Shown here piece after piece: positions 12,346-20,978 of a DNA stretch of 64,000 nucleotides. Below the pieces are notes generated by a model, which was given only the letters and a program-made list of their open reading frames with translations, searched no databases and was not told the origin of the DNA. Each line of letters opens with the position of its first letter. The first letter of the stretch is position 1. The position numbers and the translations under genes are program-made. This stretch comes from Micropruina sp. (GTDB taxonomy: Bacteria > Actinomycetota > Actinomycetes > Propionibacteriales > Propionibacteriaceae), in NCBI GenBank assembly GCA_016716635.1, contig JADJVZ010000013.1:558001-622000 (forward strand). The letters are read 5' to 3'.

Positions 12346-13359
12346 TCAGTCGAGGACGAGGCTCCGGGCCCAGTTGGCGCCCTTGCCGGTTTCGGCGCGG
12401 GCCTGGAAGACCAGCAGGCCGTCGGCGTCGGGGACGTAGAGGCTGACCTCGGTCGACAACTCGCCGCACACCAGCACGCGGCCGTCATTGGTGACGCAGA
12501 ACCCGCGAGGTTGGGCCTCGGTCTCTTCGTAGGTCGTGACCTGGCCGAGGCTGCCGTCGGGGGCCACGGGAAGCGTGGCGATGGTCGCCTCGGTGCGTTC
12601 GGTGGCCCACAGGGAGCGTCCGTTCGGGGCCAGGTGCAAGTCGGCGCCCCAGATCAGGTGATCCGCGCGCGGGTCGGCGCCCAGACGGGAGACGCCGAGT
12701 CCGCGGCCCGGGATCGCCGCAGCGGTCTTGCCCGCGAAGGCCAAGGTGCCATCGGGCAGACGTCGGTAGTGCAGGACGTCCGCGGTGAACTCGGTGAGGA
12801 CGTACAGGTTGGCTTCGCTGGCGTCCAAGGCGAGGTGGCGCGGACCCGATCCCGCCGGCGCCTGTGTCTCTTGCAGGGGCGTCAGCGAGCCGTCCCTCCC
12901 GAGGGTGTAGCTGGCGATGAGGTCGGCGCCGAGGCTCACGAAATAGGCCGTGCGTCCGTCGTTGGAGACGGCCACAGAGTGCAGCTTGGGGAACGAAACT
13001 TCGGCGCTCGGTGCCGACAGCGTCCCCTTGGTGTCGACCGGCCACACCAGGCCCCAGTTGCCGCCGTACGAAACGCCCAAGAGGCGCGTGCCGTCGGTGG
13101 TGAGGGCGAGGTAGTTGGAGCCGGACGGGGTCTCGCGGGTCGACAGGGCGGTCAGTTCTCCAGTCGCCGCCAGCGCATAGGTGACGATCGAGTTGCCGCA
13201 CGCCGCGAACACCAATGAGCGATTGGCGTCGACGGCGAAGGTGGTGCAACGCCCTGGGAGGGCTGTCACAGTCAAGCGCTGCAGCCCAAACGGGGTGAGC
13301 TGGAACGTGGCCAGAGTGTTCTCTCCGGCATTGGCGACGAGGGCGAGTTCGACTGTCAT
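12346..13359 (-). CDS. Lactonase-family seven-bladed beta-propeller protein
   Basis: The 337-aa protein shows repeated propeller blades (FAVDANRSLVFAACGNSIVT, LALTTDGTRLLGVSYGGNWG, HLALDASEANLYVLTEF, DLHLAPNGRSLWATERT) characteristic of the 6-phosphogluconolactonase/muconate cycloisomerase-like PgL family. The GPRHLALD and late RGFCVTNDGR segments are typical of this fold. A hydrolytic lactonase in the oxidative pentose phosphate route (YbhE-like) is plausible but no zwf or gnd neighbour is present. The ATG at 13359 is used; GTG at 13365 is possible. No signal peptide, so cytoplasmic. Confidence 0.82.
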   Translation of the reverse strand: MTVELALVANAGENTLATFQLTPFGLQRLTVTALPGRCTTFAVDANRSLVFAACGNSIVTYALAATGELTALSTRETPSGSNYLALTTDGTRLLGVSYGGNWGLVWPVDTKGTLSAPSAEVSFPKLHSVAVSNDGRTAYFVSLGADLIASYTLGRDGSLTPLQETQAPAGSGPRHLALDASEANLYVLTEFTADVLHYRRLPDGTLAFAGKTAAAIPGRGLGVSRLGADPRADHLIWGADLHLAPNGRSLWATERTEATIATLPVAPDGSLGQVTTYEETEAQPRGFCVTNDGRVLVCGELSTEVSLYVPDADGLLVFQARAETGKGANWARSLVLD

Positions 13360-13469
13360 GAGCACAACTTACGCCGCCCCGACTGCTCGTTGCCGCCCAG
13401 CCACGAGTCAGCCGGACCGGTGTCAAGGGTGACCTCCGCATGCCACACAATTCACCGGGGAGGTGCCAG

Positions 13470-15296
13470 ATGCGCACGGACATATGGATGGCTCGGCTGG
13501 TCGTGATCGGGGTTCCGGTGGGGCTCGTGGCTGCCATAGTCGTAGGAGCGGTTGCCTGGATCAACGCCAACGGCTTGGAAAGGCGGGGGGTGGGACGCCT
13601 CGTCGTGGGGGCCTGCGTGTTCGCTTGCTTCGCGCTCCTGAGCGTGCTGTGGGAAGGTTTTCGCCATCGCACGCCGAGCCTTCGCAGCGTGCCGCTGCCG
13701 CGCGCTGAGCATCCGGCGTTGTGGGCTCTCCTGGACCAGACCTCGCAGGCGCTCGGGGTGCCGGCCCCGACCGAGACAGTCCTCACGGGGCACTCGGGCA
13801 TGAGCCTGTCCGAGCACGGGCGCCTTGAGCTCGGGCTGCCCATTCTTGCGGTGTTGTCGGTGGACGAACTGCAGGCGCTGACCGCTCAAGAACTGGCCCG
13901 GTACCGCGGACCCGATGCGGGGGCGCGTTCGATCGTCCGGTTCCGAGACTTCGTGCGCTCGCTGGCCCTGGTCAAGGGTGCCTCCCTCGGTGGGGCGACC
14001 GGTGTGTGGGAGCGTGTTCTCGGCTGGGCTGTCGACCCTGTCGAGCGTCGTCTGGAACGGGGCTCAGCCCTGGAAGCGACGGCGGTGGTGAGCCCGGACA
14101 CATTGGCCGCTGCGATTCAGCACTTCGACGCGGCGCAGATCGTGTGGACGCGAGTGATCGACGACTACGCCTCGCTGTTCGGTCCGGCGGAATGCCGCGC
14201 CAGCCGGGCCGAGGCGACCCACGAGGTCTTCCGGGCCTGGGGGCCGACAGCTGAGTTCCAGGAGCTGCAGGCCCACCTGGACGACACTGTGGCACCCGGG
14301 GACGAGCGCTTGCCGTGGTCGGCGCGGACGGCGGTGCTGCAGGCCACGTTCGGGAACATGGAGCTGAACGTCGCGCCGGTCTCTGCTCCGGCCTGGGATC
14401 TTCTGGGTCACGGTCGGGGCAGCCTGGACGAGGCCGAGACCCCGCTGTTCGGAAACGAGGAGCCGACCACCTCGTGGCAGGAGGTGATCGCACGTGGGGT
14501 GGCCGCCGACTGCATCGCTGTCGCGGGGACGTTGACGCGGGTGCTGGCGGCCGAGGGAGTGCTTGCGGACCCCACCTATGGCACCGCCTTGGCGTTCGCA
14601 GAGGCGCGACCCGACCACTTTGTGGTCGCGTGCATGGGTTCGGGCGAGAACGTGGCCGCGTCGGCGCTGCGTCAGGAAGCAACCGACACCGCCTGCGGCG
14701 TCGTCGACGCGTTGGCGCGAGCCGCCGCCCAGGAATCCGGCCTGGCAACAGCGCAGGTGAGCTGGGTGGGACCTGCCCCTTTGGTCGATGCGGCGGGGAA
14801 TTCGGTCTCGACCGTGGTGCCCGAGTTCACCCCAGGTCAAGTGCGCTCCGTGATCAATATGCTCATCGCGCTGGGTGCCAGGCTCGACATCGCCCCCGGC
14901 GCGTTGCGTCCGCCGCCCCCACGCGGAGTGCTGGCCACCCTCACCCACGTGCGGAGGGAGGACGGTACGTGGTGGCACTTCGTCCCCGCCGGTGGTGGAC
15001 TGATGCTCTTGCCTGCACCTCATTCATGGAGCGACAGATTCATGACCAAGCGCGTCTCCCGGGAGGCGCAGCGCGTGACGACGCTCGCCGAACGAGGGTT
15101 GCCAGCGCTACAAGCTGAACCGGGCGCGGTTTGGATCCCGCGGGCCACCATCGCGAGCATTGCTGGCAAGGGCAAGACGTTCATCGTTCGACTCCGGGCC
15201 GGGGGAACCGTGAGCGTCCGCCAGACTCGCCTGAGCAAGGGCTCGGAGACGTTCGATGAGTTCGGAATGGAGTACGCCGACCTTTCCGACGAGTGA
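13470..15296 (+). CDS. Membrane-anchored degenerate M48-like peptidase homologue
   Basis: The 608-aa protein has two N-terminal membrane segments (about residues 8-30 and 45-62) and then a region resembling M48/HtpX peptidases: LSVDELQALTAQELARYRGPD aligns with the family's VDEL-x4-HELGHY-RG-D helix, but the zinc motif HExxH is replaced by QELAR. It therefore looks like a catalytically dead paralogue. The C-terminal half, ending in a basic segment with RLRAGGTVSVRQTR, is not recognised. The start at 13470 has GGGGAGG 6 bp upstream (13457-13463) and is better than ATG 13440. It stands alone, convergent with the two-component genes. Confidence 0.75.
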   Translation: MRTDIWMARLVVIGVPVGLVAAIVVGAVAWINANGLERRGVGRLVVGACVFACFALLSVLWEGFRHRTPSLRSVPLPRAEHPALWALLDQTSQALGVPAPTETVLTGHSGMSLSEHGRLELGLPILAVLSVDELQALTAQELARYRGPDAGARSIVRFRDFVRSLALVKGASLGGATGVWERVLGWAVDPVERRLERGSALEATAVVSPDTLAAAIQHFDAAQIVWTRVIDDYASLFGPAECRASRAEATHEVFRAWGPTAEFQELQAHLDDTVAPGDERLPWSARTAVLQATFGNMELNVAPVSAPAWDLLGHGRGSLDEAETPLFGNEEPTTSWQEVIARGVAADCIAVAGTLTRVLAAEGVLADPTYGTALAFAEARPDHFVVACMGSGENVAASALRQEATDTACGVVDALARAAAQESGLATAQVSWVGPAPLVDAAGNSVSTVVPEFTPGQVRSVINMLIALGARLDIAPGALRPPPPRGVLATLTHVRREDGTWWHFVPAGGGLMLLPAPHSWSDRFMTKRVSREAQRVTTLAERGLPALQAEPGAVWIPRATIASIAGKGKTFIVRLRAGGTVSVRQTRLSKGSETFDEFGMEYADLSDE

Positions 15297-15309
15297 TCCG
15301 TGCTGCTCG

Positions 15310-15966
15310 TCAGCGGCGGTCGACCAGCCCCAATTCGAAGGCGCGCGCTACGGCCTTCATGCGTGACGTCGCCGAAAGTTTGGCCATGACGGCCGACACA
15401 TGGGTCTTCACGGTGGATTCGGCGAGGAACAAGGTTTCCGCGATCTCGGCGTTGGAGGCGCCTTGACACAGGAGGGCGAGGATGTCGCGCTCGCGCCCGG
15501 AGAGGTCGCCGCGTAACGGCACGCCGGGGGAGACCGGCGTGTGCAGGCGCATCATGCGCAGCAGGGGGCCGGACGACACGACGGGGTTACCCACATGGAC
15601 CGAACGCACCGCCTGGACGAGGGCCAGGGGCGTCACGTCCTTGAGGAGGAACCCCCCGGCACCCGCGGCCAAGCCCCGGCGGACCTCGTCGTCCCCGTCG
15701 ATGGAGGTCAGCAACAAGATGGCCGTGGACGGGCGGACGCGCCTCACCTCGGCCGTGGCCGCGATGCCGTCCATGCCGGGCATGCGGATGTCCATGATCA
15801 AGACATCGACCTCGTGCTTGACGACCAACCCGGACGCCTCGTTGCCGTCGGACCCGATCGCCACCAGGTTCAGGTCGGAGGACGTCGCCACGTAGGAGGC
15901 GACGGCGGATCGGACGATGGGATCGTCATCCACGATCGCCACGCGGATAGGGGTGGAGTCGGACAT
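15310..15966 (-). CDS. NarL/LuxR-type response regulator
   Basis: The 218-aa protein has a receiver domain (IRVAIVDDDPIVRSAV with the acidic pocket, phospho-acceptor Asp in VLIMDIRMPGMDG, and the conserved Lys in GGFLLKDV) and a LuxR helix-turn-helix (LSGRERDILALLCQGASNAE, then STVKTHVSAVMAKL). It is the DNA-binding partner of the histidine kinase encoded 12 bp upstream. Targets are unknown; the adjacent small peptide gene is the obvious candidate for autoregulation. Confidence 0.94.
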   Translation of the reverse strand: MSDSTPIRVAIVDDDPIVRSAVASYVATSSDLNLVAIGSDGNEASGLVVKHEVDVLIMDIRMPGMDGIAATAEVRRVRPSTAILLLTSIDGDDEVRRGLAAGAGGFLLKDVTPLALVQAVRSVHVGNPVVSSGPLLRMMRLHTPVSPGVPLRGDLSGRERDILALLCQGASNAEIAETLFLAESTVKTHVSAVMAKLSATSRMKAVARAFELGLVDRR

Positions 15967-15978
15967 GCTCGCCGCCTT

Positions 15979-17124
15979 TCAGTGGATGGGGATGCGTGCC
16001 CGCAGCACCCAATCGGTCGCCGTCGCATTCGTTTCTATCTCGCCACCGAGCGTCCTGACACGTTCCGTCGCACCGATAAGCCCGAGGCCCGCGCCATGAC
16101 CTTTGAGTGAGTCCGCCCTGCGCCGGTTCACCACCACCATCTCAAGTTCGTCCTCGGTTTGCTCCACCAGCATCGTGCAGGGGCTGCCCGGTTCGGCATG
16201 CTTCACGATATTGGCGGTGGCTTCATGGACGACCTTGCCCGCCGTGTCGCGCACCATTTGGCTGAGAAGCGTGTCGTCCACCTGGATGGTGGCGGTGAGA
16301 AGAAAGCCCGATCGGCGCAATTCATCGGCGCTCGCGGCGAGCGCGTCGGCCAGGGAGGCGATCCGCCAGCCGGTCGCGGGCACCGTGGCGTCGCCCGCGT
16401 TGGACCGTAGCGTGGTCAGCATAATCCGCAGGTCGGCGGCGCTTTGGCGCCCGGTGGTCACGATGTAGTCAACATCGGCCGCCACCTCAGGGTCGTCAAT
16501 GCCGCGCAAGCGTGCCTGCTCGGCCCGCATGATGATCCGCGTGGTGGCCGACGAGACAGCATCGTGCAGGTCCTGGGCGATGAGCCGTCGTTCGTCTGCG
16601 ACGGCGTTTCGGCGGGCCTCTTCGAGTTCAAACATCTGGTCGGTCAACTGCCGAAAGCTTCCGCCCAAGGCCAGTGCGATCGCCGTGAGGAACGCGAAGA
16701 GAACGCCGTTCGCCACCCTGTCGGCGTCCGTGGGGGAATGCAGGGACGTGGGGATCAACACCGCCACGAGATACCAAGCTGCCATCAGATTGCGAAAGTG
16801 GTTGTTGCCTCGAATCGACAGCAGGAAGATCGCGACGAAGATGTCCATCACGGTGGCCGTGGGCAGGAGCGACGGCGCGAAGCTCCACATACTCAGGGTG
16901 AGGCCTGCGCCGATCGCTCCCGACACGGGGCGCACCAAGATGAGGATGGTGAAGGCCGTCATCGCGACGTCGAGGACCACCGTCAGCGGACGCTCGTCTC
17001 GGCTCAAGACTTGCGAAAAGATCAGGAGGGACAGCGAGAGCGCCACGACGATGATCGCCGCCGCGCGTTCGCTCGACCGGGTCGTGAGCCAACGAGGCCA
17101 GCCCCCTCGTGGGGTAGTGGGCAC
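15979..17124 (-). CDS. Intramembrane-type sensor histidine kinase (HisKA_3)
   Basis: The kinase has about five or six closely spaced transmembrane helices with almost no extracellular loop, then a HisKA_3 box (ADERRLIAQDLHDAVSS) and a HATPase domain ending in GLGLIGATERVRTLGGEI. It autophosphorylates on the His of LHD and passes the phosphate to the adjacent NarL-type regulator. I place the start at GTG 17124: GATACT, a plausible -10 element, ends 6 nt before it, which suits a leaderless transcript, and the upstream small ORF ends at 17168. An ATG at 17229 (416 aa) is the alternative. The short-loop membrane sensor suggests a membrane-embedded or peptide ligand. Confidence 0.88.
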   Translation of the reverse strand: MPTTPRGGWPRWLTTRSSERAAAIIVVALSLSLLIFSQVLSRDERPLTVVLDVAMTAFTILILVRPVSGAIGAGLTLSMWSFAPSLLPTATVMDIFVAIFLLSIRGNNHFRNLMAAWYLVAVLIPTSLHSPTDADRVANGVLFAFLTAIALALGGSFRQLTDQMFELEEARRNAVADERRLIAQDLHDAVSSATTRIIMRAEQARLRGIDDPEVAADVDYIVTTGRQSAADLRIMLTTLRSNAGDATVPATGWRIASLADALAASADELRRSGFLLTATIQVDDTLLSQMVRDTAGKVVHEATANIVKHAEPGSPCTMLVEQTEDELEMVVVNRRRADSLKGHGAGLGLIGATERVRTLGGEIETNATATDWVLRARIPIH

Positions 17125-17167
17125 CGCTGGAGTATCGCACGACGCGAAGGCCAGGGGCCCGGGGCGC

Positions 17168-17296
17168 CTACCGGCAAAGGCTAGGAATGGGGAACCAGTT
17201 GCAGATCCAGGGCGCGGAAGGAGTGACATAAGTGGGAACCACGGGTAGAACGAGCACGAAGCTGGCGGCTAGGGAAACGATTGACTTGGTGAGCAT
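17168..17296 (-). CDS. 42-aa hydrophobic, possibly secreted peptide upstream of the kinase
   Basis: A strong ribosome site (AGGAG, 6 nt before ATG 17296) leads a 42-residue ORF: a MLTKS start, a hydrophobic core (IVSLAASFVLVLPVV), then a tail of about 20 residues rich in Pro and Trp with two Cys (APWICNWFPIPSLCR). It resembles a signal or membrane peptide with a short exported C-terminus. It runs on the kinase strand and ends 43 bp before the kinase GTG. A nine-codon ORF with GGAGG lies just upstream (17320-17349). I do not recognise a family; a signalling or leader peptide for the two-component system is inference. Confidence 0.55.
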   Translation of the reverse strand: MLTKSIVSLAASFVLVLPVVPTYVTPSAPWICNWFPIPSLCR

Positions 17297-17697
17297 GGTT
17301 GTCTCCTAGGTTCTGCGGGTCATCTCATCCCAGCGGAAGTCGCGGACATGCTGCCTCCGTCGAAAGTATCGATTGGCGGCACCTTCGTCGTTGATCGAAC
17401 GGGTCGACGGTGGTGGTAAGAAGCAACGTGCCCAGCGCAGGAGGGGCCATACTCCGCGCCGGGCACGTCACTGAGGCTGACAAAACTCGTCCTGAACCGA
17501 ATGGCGCTATCCGCCAGGGGTGGGGCGTTGGCGGGTCGGGGGGTTTCGACCATCTGGTCAGGAGCGGTTTCGTCGTCCCGAGGGTGAGCTTTCAACGTCT
17601 GTTCTCACCCCAGGGGCTTTGCATCACCGATGTTACTGAGCGTCAACTCCCTCGCACCTCACCCAAAAGGGGGAGAACCCTCCGCCAAACGGCTCGG
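17297..17697. other. Intergenic region upstream of the peptide-kinase genes
   Basis: It contains the nine-codon minus-strand ORF MSATSAGMR (17320-17349) with GGAGG 3 nt before ATG, and a GATACT hexamer about 20 nt further upstream that could be a -10 box. The rest shows no gene. Its right end lies past the cydC stop and holds no clear terminator hairpin. Confidence 0.4.
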
Positions 17698-19326
17698 CTA
17701 TTCGCCCAGCCTGACGCTCCGGTCGCACCGCTCGATGACCGCCGCGTCATGGGTGATGACGAGCATCGGACGATCGGTCGTCGTGGCCCAGATGTCGTCG
17801 AGCAGCACACCAGCGGTGAGGGCGTCGAGGTGTTCGGAGGGCTCGTCGAGGATCAGCACCTGGTAGTCATCGACGAACAGCCGTGCCAGCGCAATGCGTC
17901 GGGCCTCGCCCCCGGAGACGGCGCTGCCGAGTTCGCCGAGCATCCGCGTCGGTTCCAAGGCGAGGCCGGCGCGCGCCAGCGCTGCGTTGACGTCCTCGTC
18001 GCTGGCCCGCGGGTTACCCAGCCGGACGTTTTCGGCAATGGTGGTGGCGAAGATGTGGGCGTCCTGAGCCAGATAGCCAAGGCGACCCCGGACGTCGATC
18101 GTCCCGGCCCGGGCTGGGATCAGCCCCAGGATGGTCGCCGCCAGGGTGGTCTTGCCGACGCCGGACGGGCCGACGAGGGCCACTCTTTCGCCCGGACGAA
18201 TGTCGAGGTTGAACCCCGTCATGAGCGGCGATTGTCCCGGCCACCCCGCCGACACATTGGTCAACGTCAGCGACGGATCCGCGACGACCGCGGCCTCGCC
18301 GGGCACGTCCCCCCGTCCGACCGGCGGGGCGTAGACGACCTCGTGGACGCGGACCAGCGCGACCTTGGCCCGGGTGTAGCGCTGGGCGGACTCGGTGAGG
18401 GAGGTCATTGCCTCGTGCAGGGCGAGCGGCGTGAGGACCAGCACGGCCAGCATCACCGGCGGCAAGGTGCCCTCGGCGACCTGCTGGCCGCCGATGATCA
18501 ACGCGGCGATGACCGCCGCTCCCGCGGCGAACGCCTGGCTGGCGGCGGCGATGCCCCGCACCCAGCTGGCGCGCTCTTCGACCTGGCGCAGTTGGGCGTC
18601 GATCGCGGCGAGCTTGTCCAAGGCTGCGGTGTCGGCGCCGTAGGCCACCAGGTCGGCGGTGGTCCGGGCGAGCTCGTGCGTGGCGGCGGCAAGTTCCCCC
18701 CGGAGCGGGACGGCCTGGGAGTCGGCCTTCTGTGAGGCTTTTTGAGCCAGGGCCGGCACCACGAGTCCGGCCAGAATCGCGGACGCCAGCAGCACGATCG
18801 CCGACCCCGGGGACAGCATCGCGATCCCGGTCGAGGTGGCCGTGATGACCAGGGCGGCGGCGGCGAAGGGGATCCAGATGCGGACCACCAGGTCCTGGAT
18901 CGCCTCGACGTCGGCGATGACCCGGCTCAGCAGGTCGCCGCGGCGGCTGCCGAGAAGGGTCGTCCGCGCGAGGTGGTCGTAGGTTTCGAGCCGCAGGGCG
19001 CCTTGCATCCGCAGGGCCACATCGTGGCCGACGAGCCGTTCGAGGTAGCGGAACACCCCGCGCGAGATGCCGAGGGCCCGGACGAGGACCGCCGCCACCT
19101 CCAGGTAGAGCACCGGCGGATGCTCGGCCGCGCGCGACAGGAGCCAGGCCGAGACCCCCATGAGGGCGACCGAGGCGAAGGTCGCAAGGAAGGAGAGGAA
19201 CAAGCTGAGGGCCAGGCGCGCGGGGGCGTCCCGGACGTCCCGGAACAACGTGCCGATCAGGCGTCCGAGGGGGCGCCGGGACGAGGTGCTGGCGCCCGCG
19301 GCGGGGGTCGTGAGCTGGTCGGTCAT
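17698..19326 (-). CDS. cydC: CydC subunit of the cysteine/glutathione ABC exporter
   Basis: The 542-aa half-transporter has six N-terminal membrane helices and a C-terminal ATPase with Walker A GPSGVGKTT, signature VSGGEARRIALAR and Walker B VLILDEPSEHLD. CydC pairs with CydD to export reductant thiols needed for cytochrome bd maturation. It is the last gene of cydABDC and its ATG overlaps the cydD stop by 4 bp. Confidence 0.93.
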   Translation of the reverse strand: MTDQLTTPAAGASTSSRRPLGRLIGTLFRDVRDAPARLALSLFLSFLATFASVALMGVSAWLLSRAAEHPPVLYLEVAAVLVRALGISRGVFRYLERLVGHDVALRMQGALRLETYDHLARTTLLGSRRGDLLSRVIADVEAIQDLVVRIWIPFAAAALVITATSTGIAMLSPGSAIVLLASAILAGLVVPALAQKASQKADSQAVPLRGELAAATHELARTTADLVAYGADTAALDKLAAIDAQLRQVEERASWVRGIAAASQAFAAGAAVIAALIIGGQQVAEGTLPPVMLAVLVLTPLALHEAMTSLTESAQRYTRAKVALVRVHEVVYAPPVGRGDVPGEAAVVADPSLTLTNVSAGWPGQSPLMTGFNLDIRPGERVALVGPSGVGKTTLAATILGLIPARAGTIDVRGRLGYLAQDAHIFATTIAENVRLGNPRASDEDVNAALARAGLALEPTRMLGELGSAVSGGEARRIALARLFVDDYQVLILDEPSEHLDALTAGVLLDDIWATTTDRPMLVITHDAAVIERCDRSVRLGE

Positions 19327-20978
19327 GCGGTCACCTCGACGACCCGGTCGGCTTCGGCGATGACCGCCGGACGATGGCTCACCACGAGCGCGGACGTGCC
19401 GAGTTGGCGCAGCCCCTTGAGAAGGGTGGCCTCGGAGTCGGCGTCGAGGCCCGCGGTGGGCTCATCGAGCAGCAGCAGCTTCGCGCGTCCCATGGTGATG
19501 CGCAGCAGGGCGCGGGCCATGGCGATGCGCCGCCGCTCGCCGGCCGACACGCCTTCGCCGTCGTCCCCGACGCTCTGGGCGAGCGGAATGTCGACGCCCC
19601 CCGCGGTATCGAGGGCCTCCCGGCAGGCGAGTTCGGTGGCGTGCGGGTACCCGAGGCGGACGTTATCGGCGACCGTCCCCGAGATCATGCCGGGGTTCTG
19701 CCCCACCCACGCGACGTGCGTCCGCCACTCGGTGAGGTCCCGCTCGGCGAGTGGCCGTCCGTCCACGAGAACCTGCCCTTCCGTGGGCGCGATGAACCCC
19801 ATGACCGCATTGAGCGCCGTGGTCTTGCCACCCCCGGACGGCCCCGTGAGCGCCACGATCTCGCCGGGCGCAATCGCCAAGTCCAATCCCTGCAAAACGG
19901 GTTCGCCCCCCGCGTAGCTATGCCCCAACCCCGCAAGCTCAAGTCTGAAAGCCCGACGCGATCGGTCGGACGGCGCAGACGCAACCACTCCGTCCGCAGA
20001 CGCAGCCCCAGCAGCAGACTCAGCCCCAGCAGGACCATCGATCAGCTGGAACGCGGCATCCGCTGCCGCTATGCCGTCCTGCGAATCGTGAAAATGCACG
20101 CCCACCTGGCGAACGGGCAGGAAGGCCTCGGGGGCGAGGATCAACACGAACAACGCCGTCCTGAGATCCACGCCGCCTGCGAGCACGCGGAAGCCGATGG
20201 TTACCGCCACGACGGCGACAGAGAGTGTCGCGAGTAACTCGAGCACCAGCGCCGACAAGAACGAGATCCGCAGGGTGCCCATGGTTTCGCGCCGGTTGGC
20301 GTCCTCGGATTTGCGGAGGCCGGCGGCCTGCGCCTTGGCCCGTCCGAACACCTGGAGTGTGGGCAGGCCCAGTACGAGGTCAGCGAAGTGGTTGGCCAGG
20401 CGCGTCTGGGTGCGCCAGCGACGCTTCGTCCGGGCTTCGGTCGTCCAGCCGACGAGGGCCATGAAGACGGGGATCAGCGGCAGGCAGAACGCCACGATCA
20501 CCGCGGACAGCAGGTCGGAGGTGAGGATGGCCACGCCGATGATGAGGGGGACGGTCGCCGCGAGGAGCAACTGGGGGAGGTACTTGGCGTAGTAGCCGTC
20601 GAGGGCATCGAGGCCCTGGGTGACGAGGGTGATCAGCCCGCCGGTGTTGGCGTCCGGATCAACGGGACGGGACACGCGGGCGCGCAGGACGTCCATGCGG
20701 AGCTGGGATTTCACGGCGGCGGAGGTGCGGTTCGCCAACCACTGGTTGGCCCACGCGAGCAGCCCTTTCGCCGCGAAGACGGCCGCCAAACCGGCGGCCG
20801 CCATGGGGACGGTCGCGACCGTGTGAGTCGCGAACACGTCCGCCACAGAAAACGACAACAGCCATGCCTGAACAATTGTCAGGATGGCTGTCGTGCAGCC
20901 CACCCCGACCCCGGCCACCAGGTAGGTCCTGGTGGCGCGGGCACGTCGGAGCAGGCGAGGGTCGACGGGACCCGCCAT
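19323..20978 (-). CDS. cydD: CydD subunit of the cysteine/glutathione ABC exporter
   Basis: The 551-aa protein has an exporter membrane domain and an ATPase with Walker A GPSGGGKTT, a VSAGERRRIAMARALL signature (Ala in place of the second Gly-flanking position of SGG) and LLLLDEPTAGLD. It forms the heterodimeric CydDC exporter. It begins immediately after the cydB stop, so translation is coupled along the operon. Confidence 0.93.
   Translation of the reverse strand: MAGPVDPRLLRRARATRTYLVAGVGVGCTTAILTIVQAWLLSFSVADVFATHTVATVPMAAAGLAAVFAAKGLLAWANQWLANRTSAAVKSQLRMDVLRARVSRPVDPDANTGGLITLVTQGLDALDGYYAKYLPQLLLAATVPLIIGVAILTSDLLSAVIVAFCLPLIPVFMALVGWTTEARTKRRWRTQTRLANHFADLVLGLPTLQVFGRAKAQAAGLRKSEDANRRETMGTLRISFLSALVLELLATLSVAVVAVTIGFRVLAGGVDLRTALFVLILAPEAFLPVRQVGVHFHDSQDGIAAADAAFQLIDGPAGAESAAGAASADGVVASAPSDRSRRAFRLELAGLGHSYAGGEPVLQGLDLAIAPGEIVALTGPSGGGKTTALNAVMGFIAPTEGQVLVDGRPLAERDLTEWRTHVAWVGQNPGMISGTVADNVRLGYPHATELACREALDTAGGVDIPLAQSVGDDGEGVSAGERRRIAMARALLRITMGRAKLLLLDEPTAGLDADSEATLLKGLRQLGTSALVVSHRPAVIAEADRVVEVTA

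Noticed and set aside
16444..17248. Two + strand frames over the kinase gene
   Set aside because: Shadows of the sensor kinase; basic, low-complexity translation.
17320..17595. 91-aa ORF upstream of the peptide gene
   Set aside because: Translation has no recognisable domain; only its last nine codons have a ribosome site.
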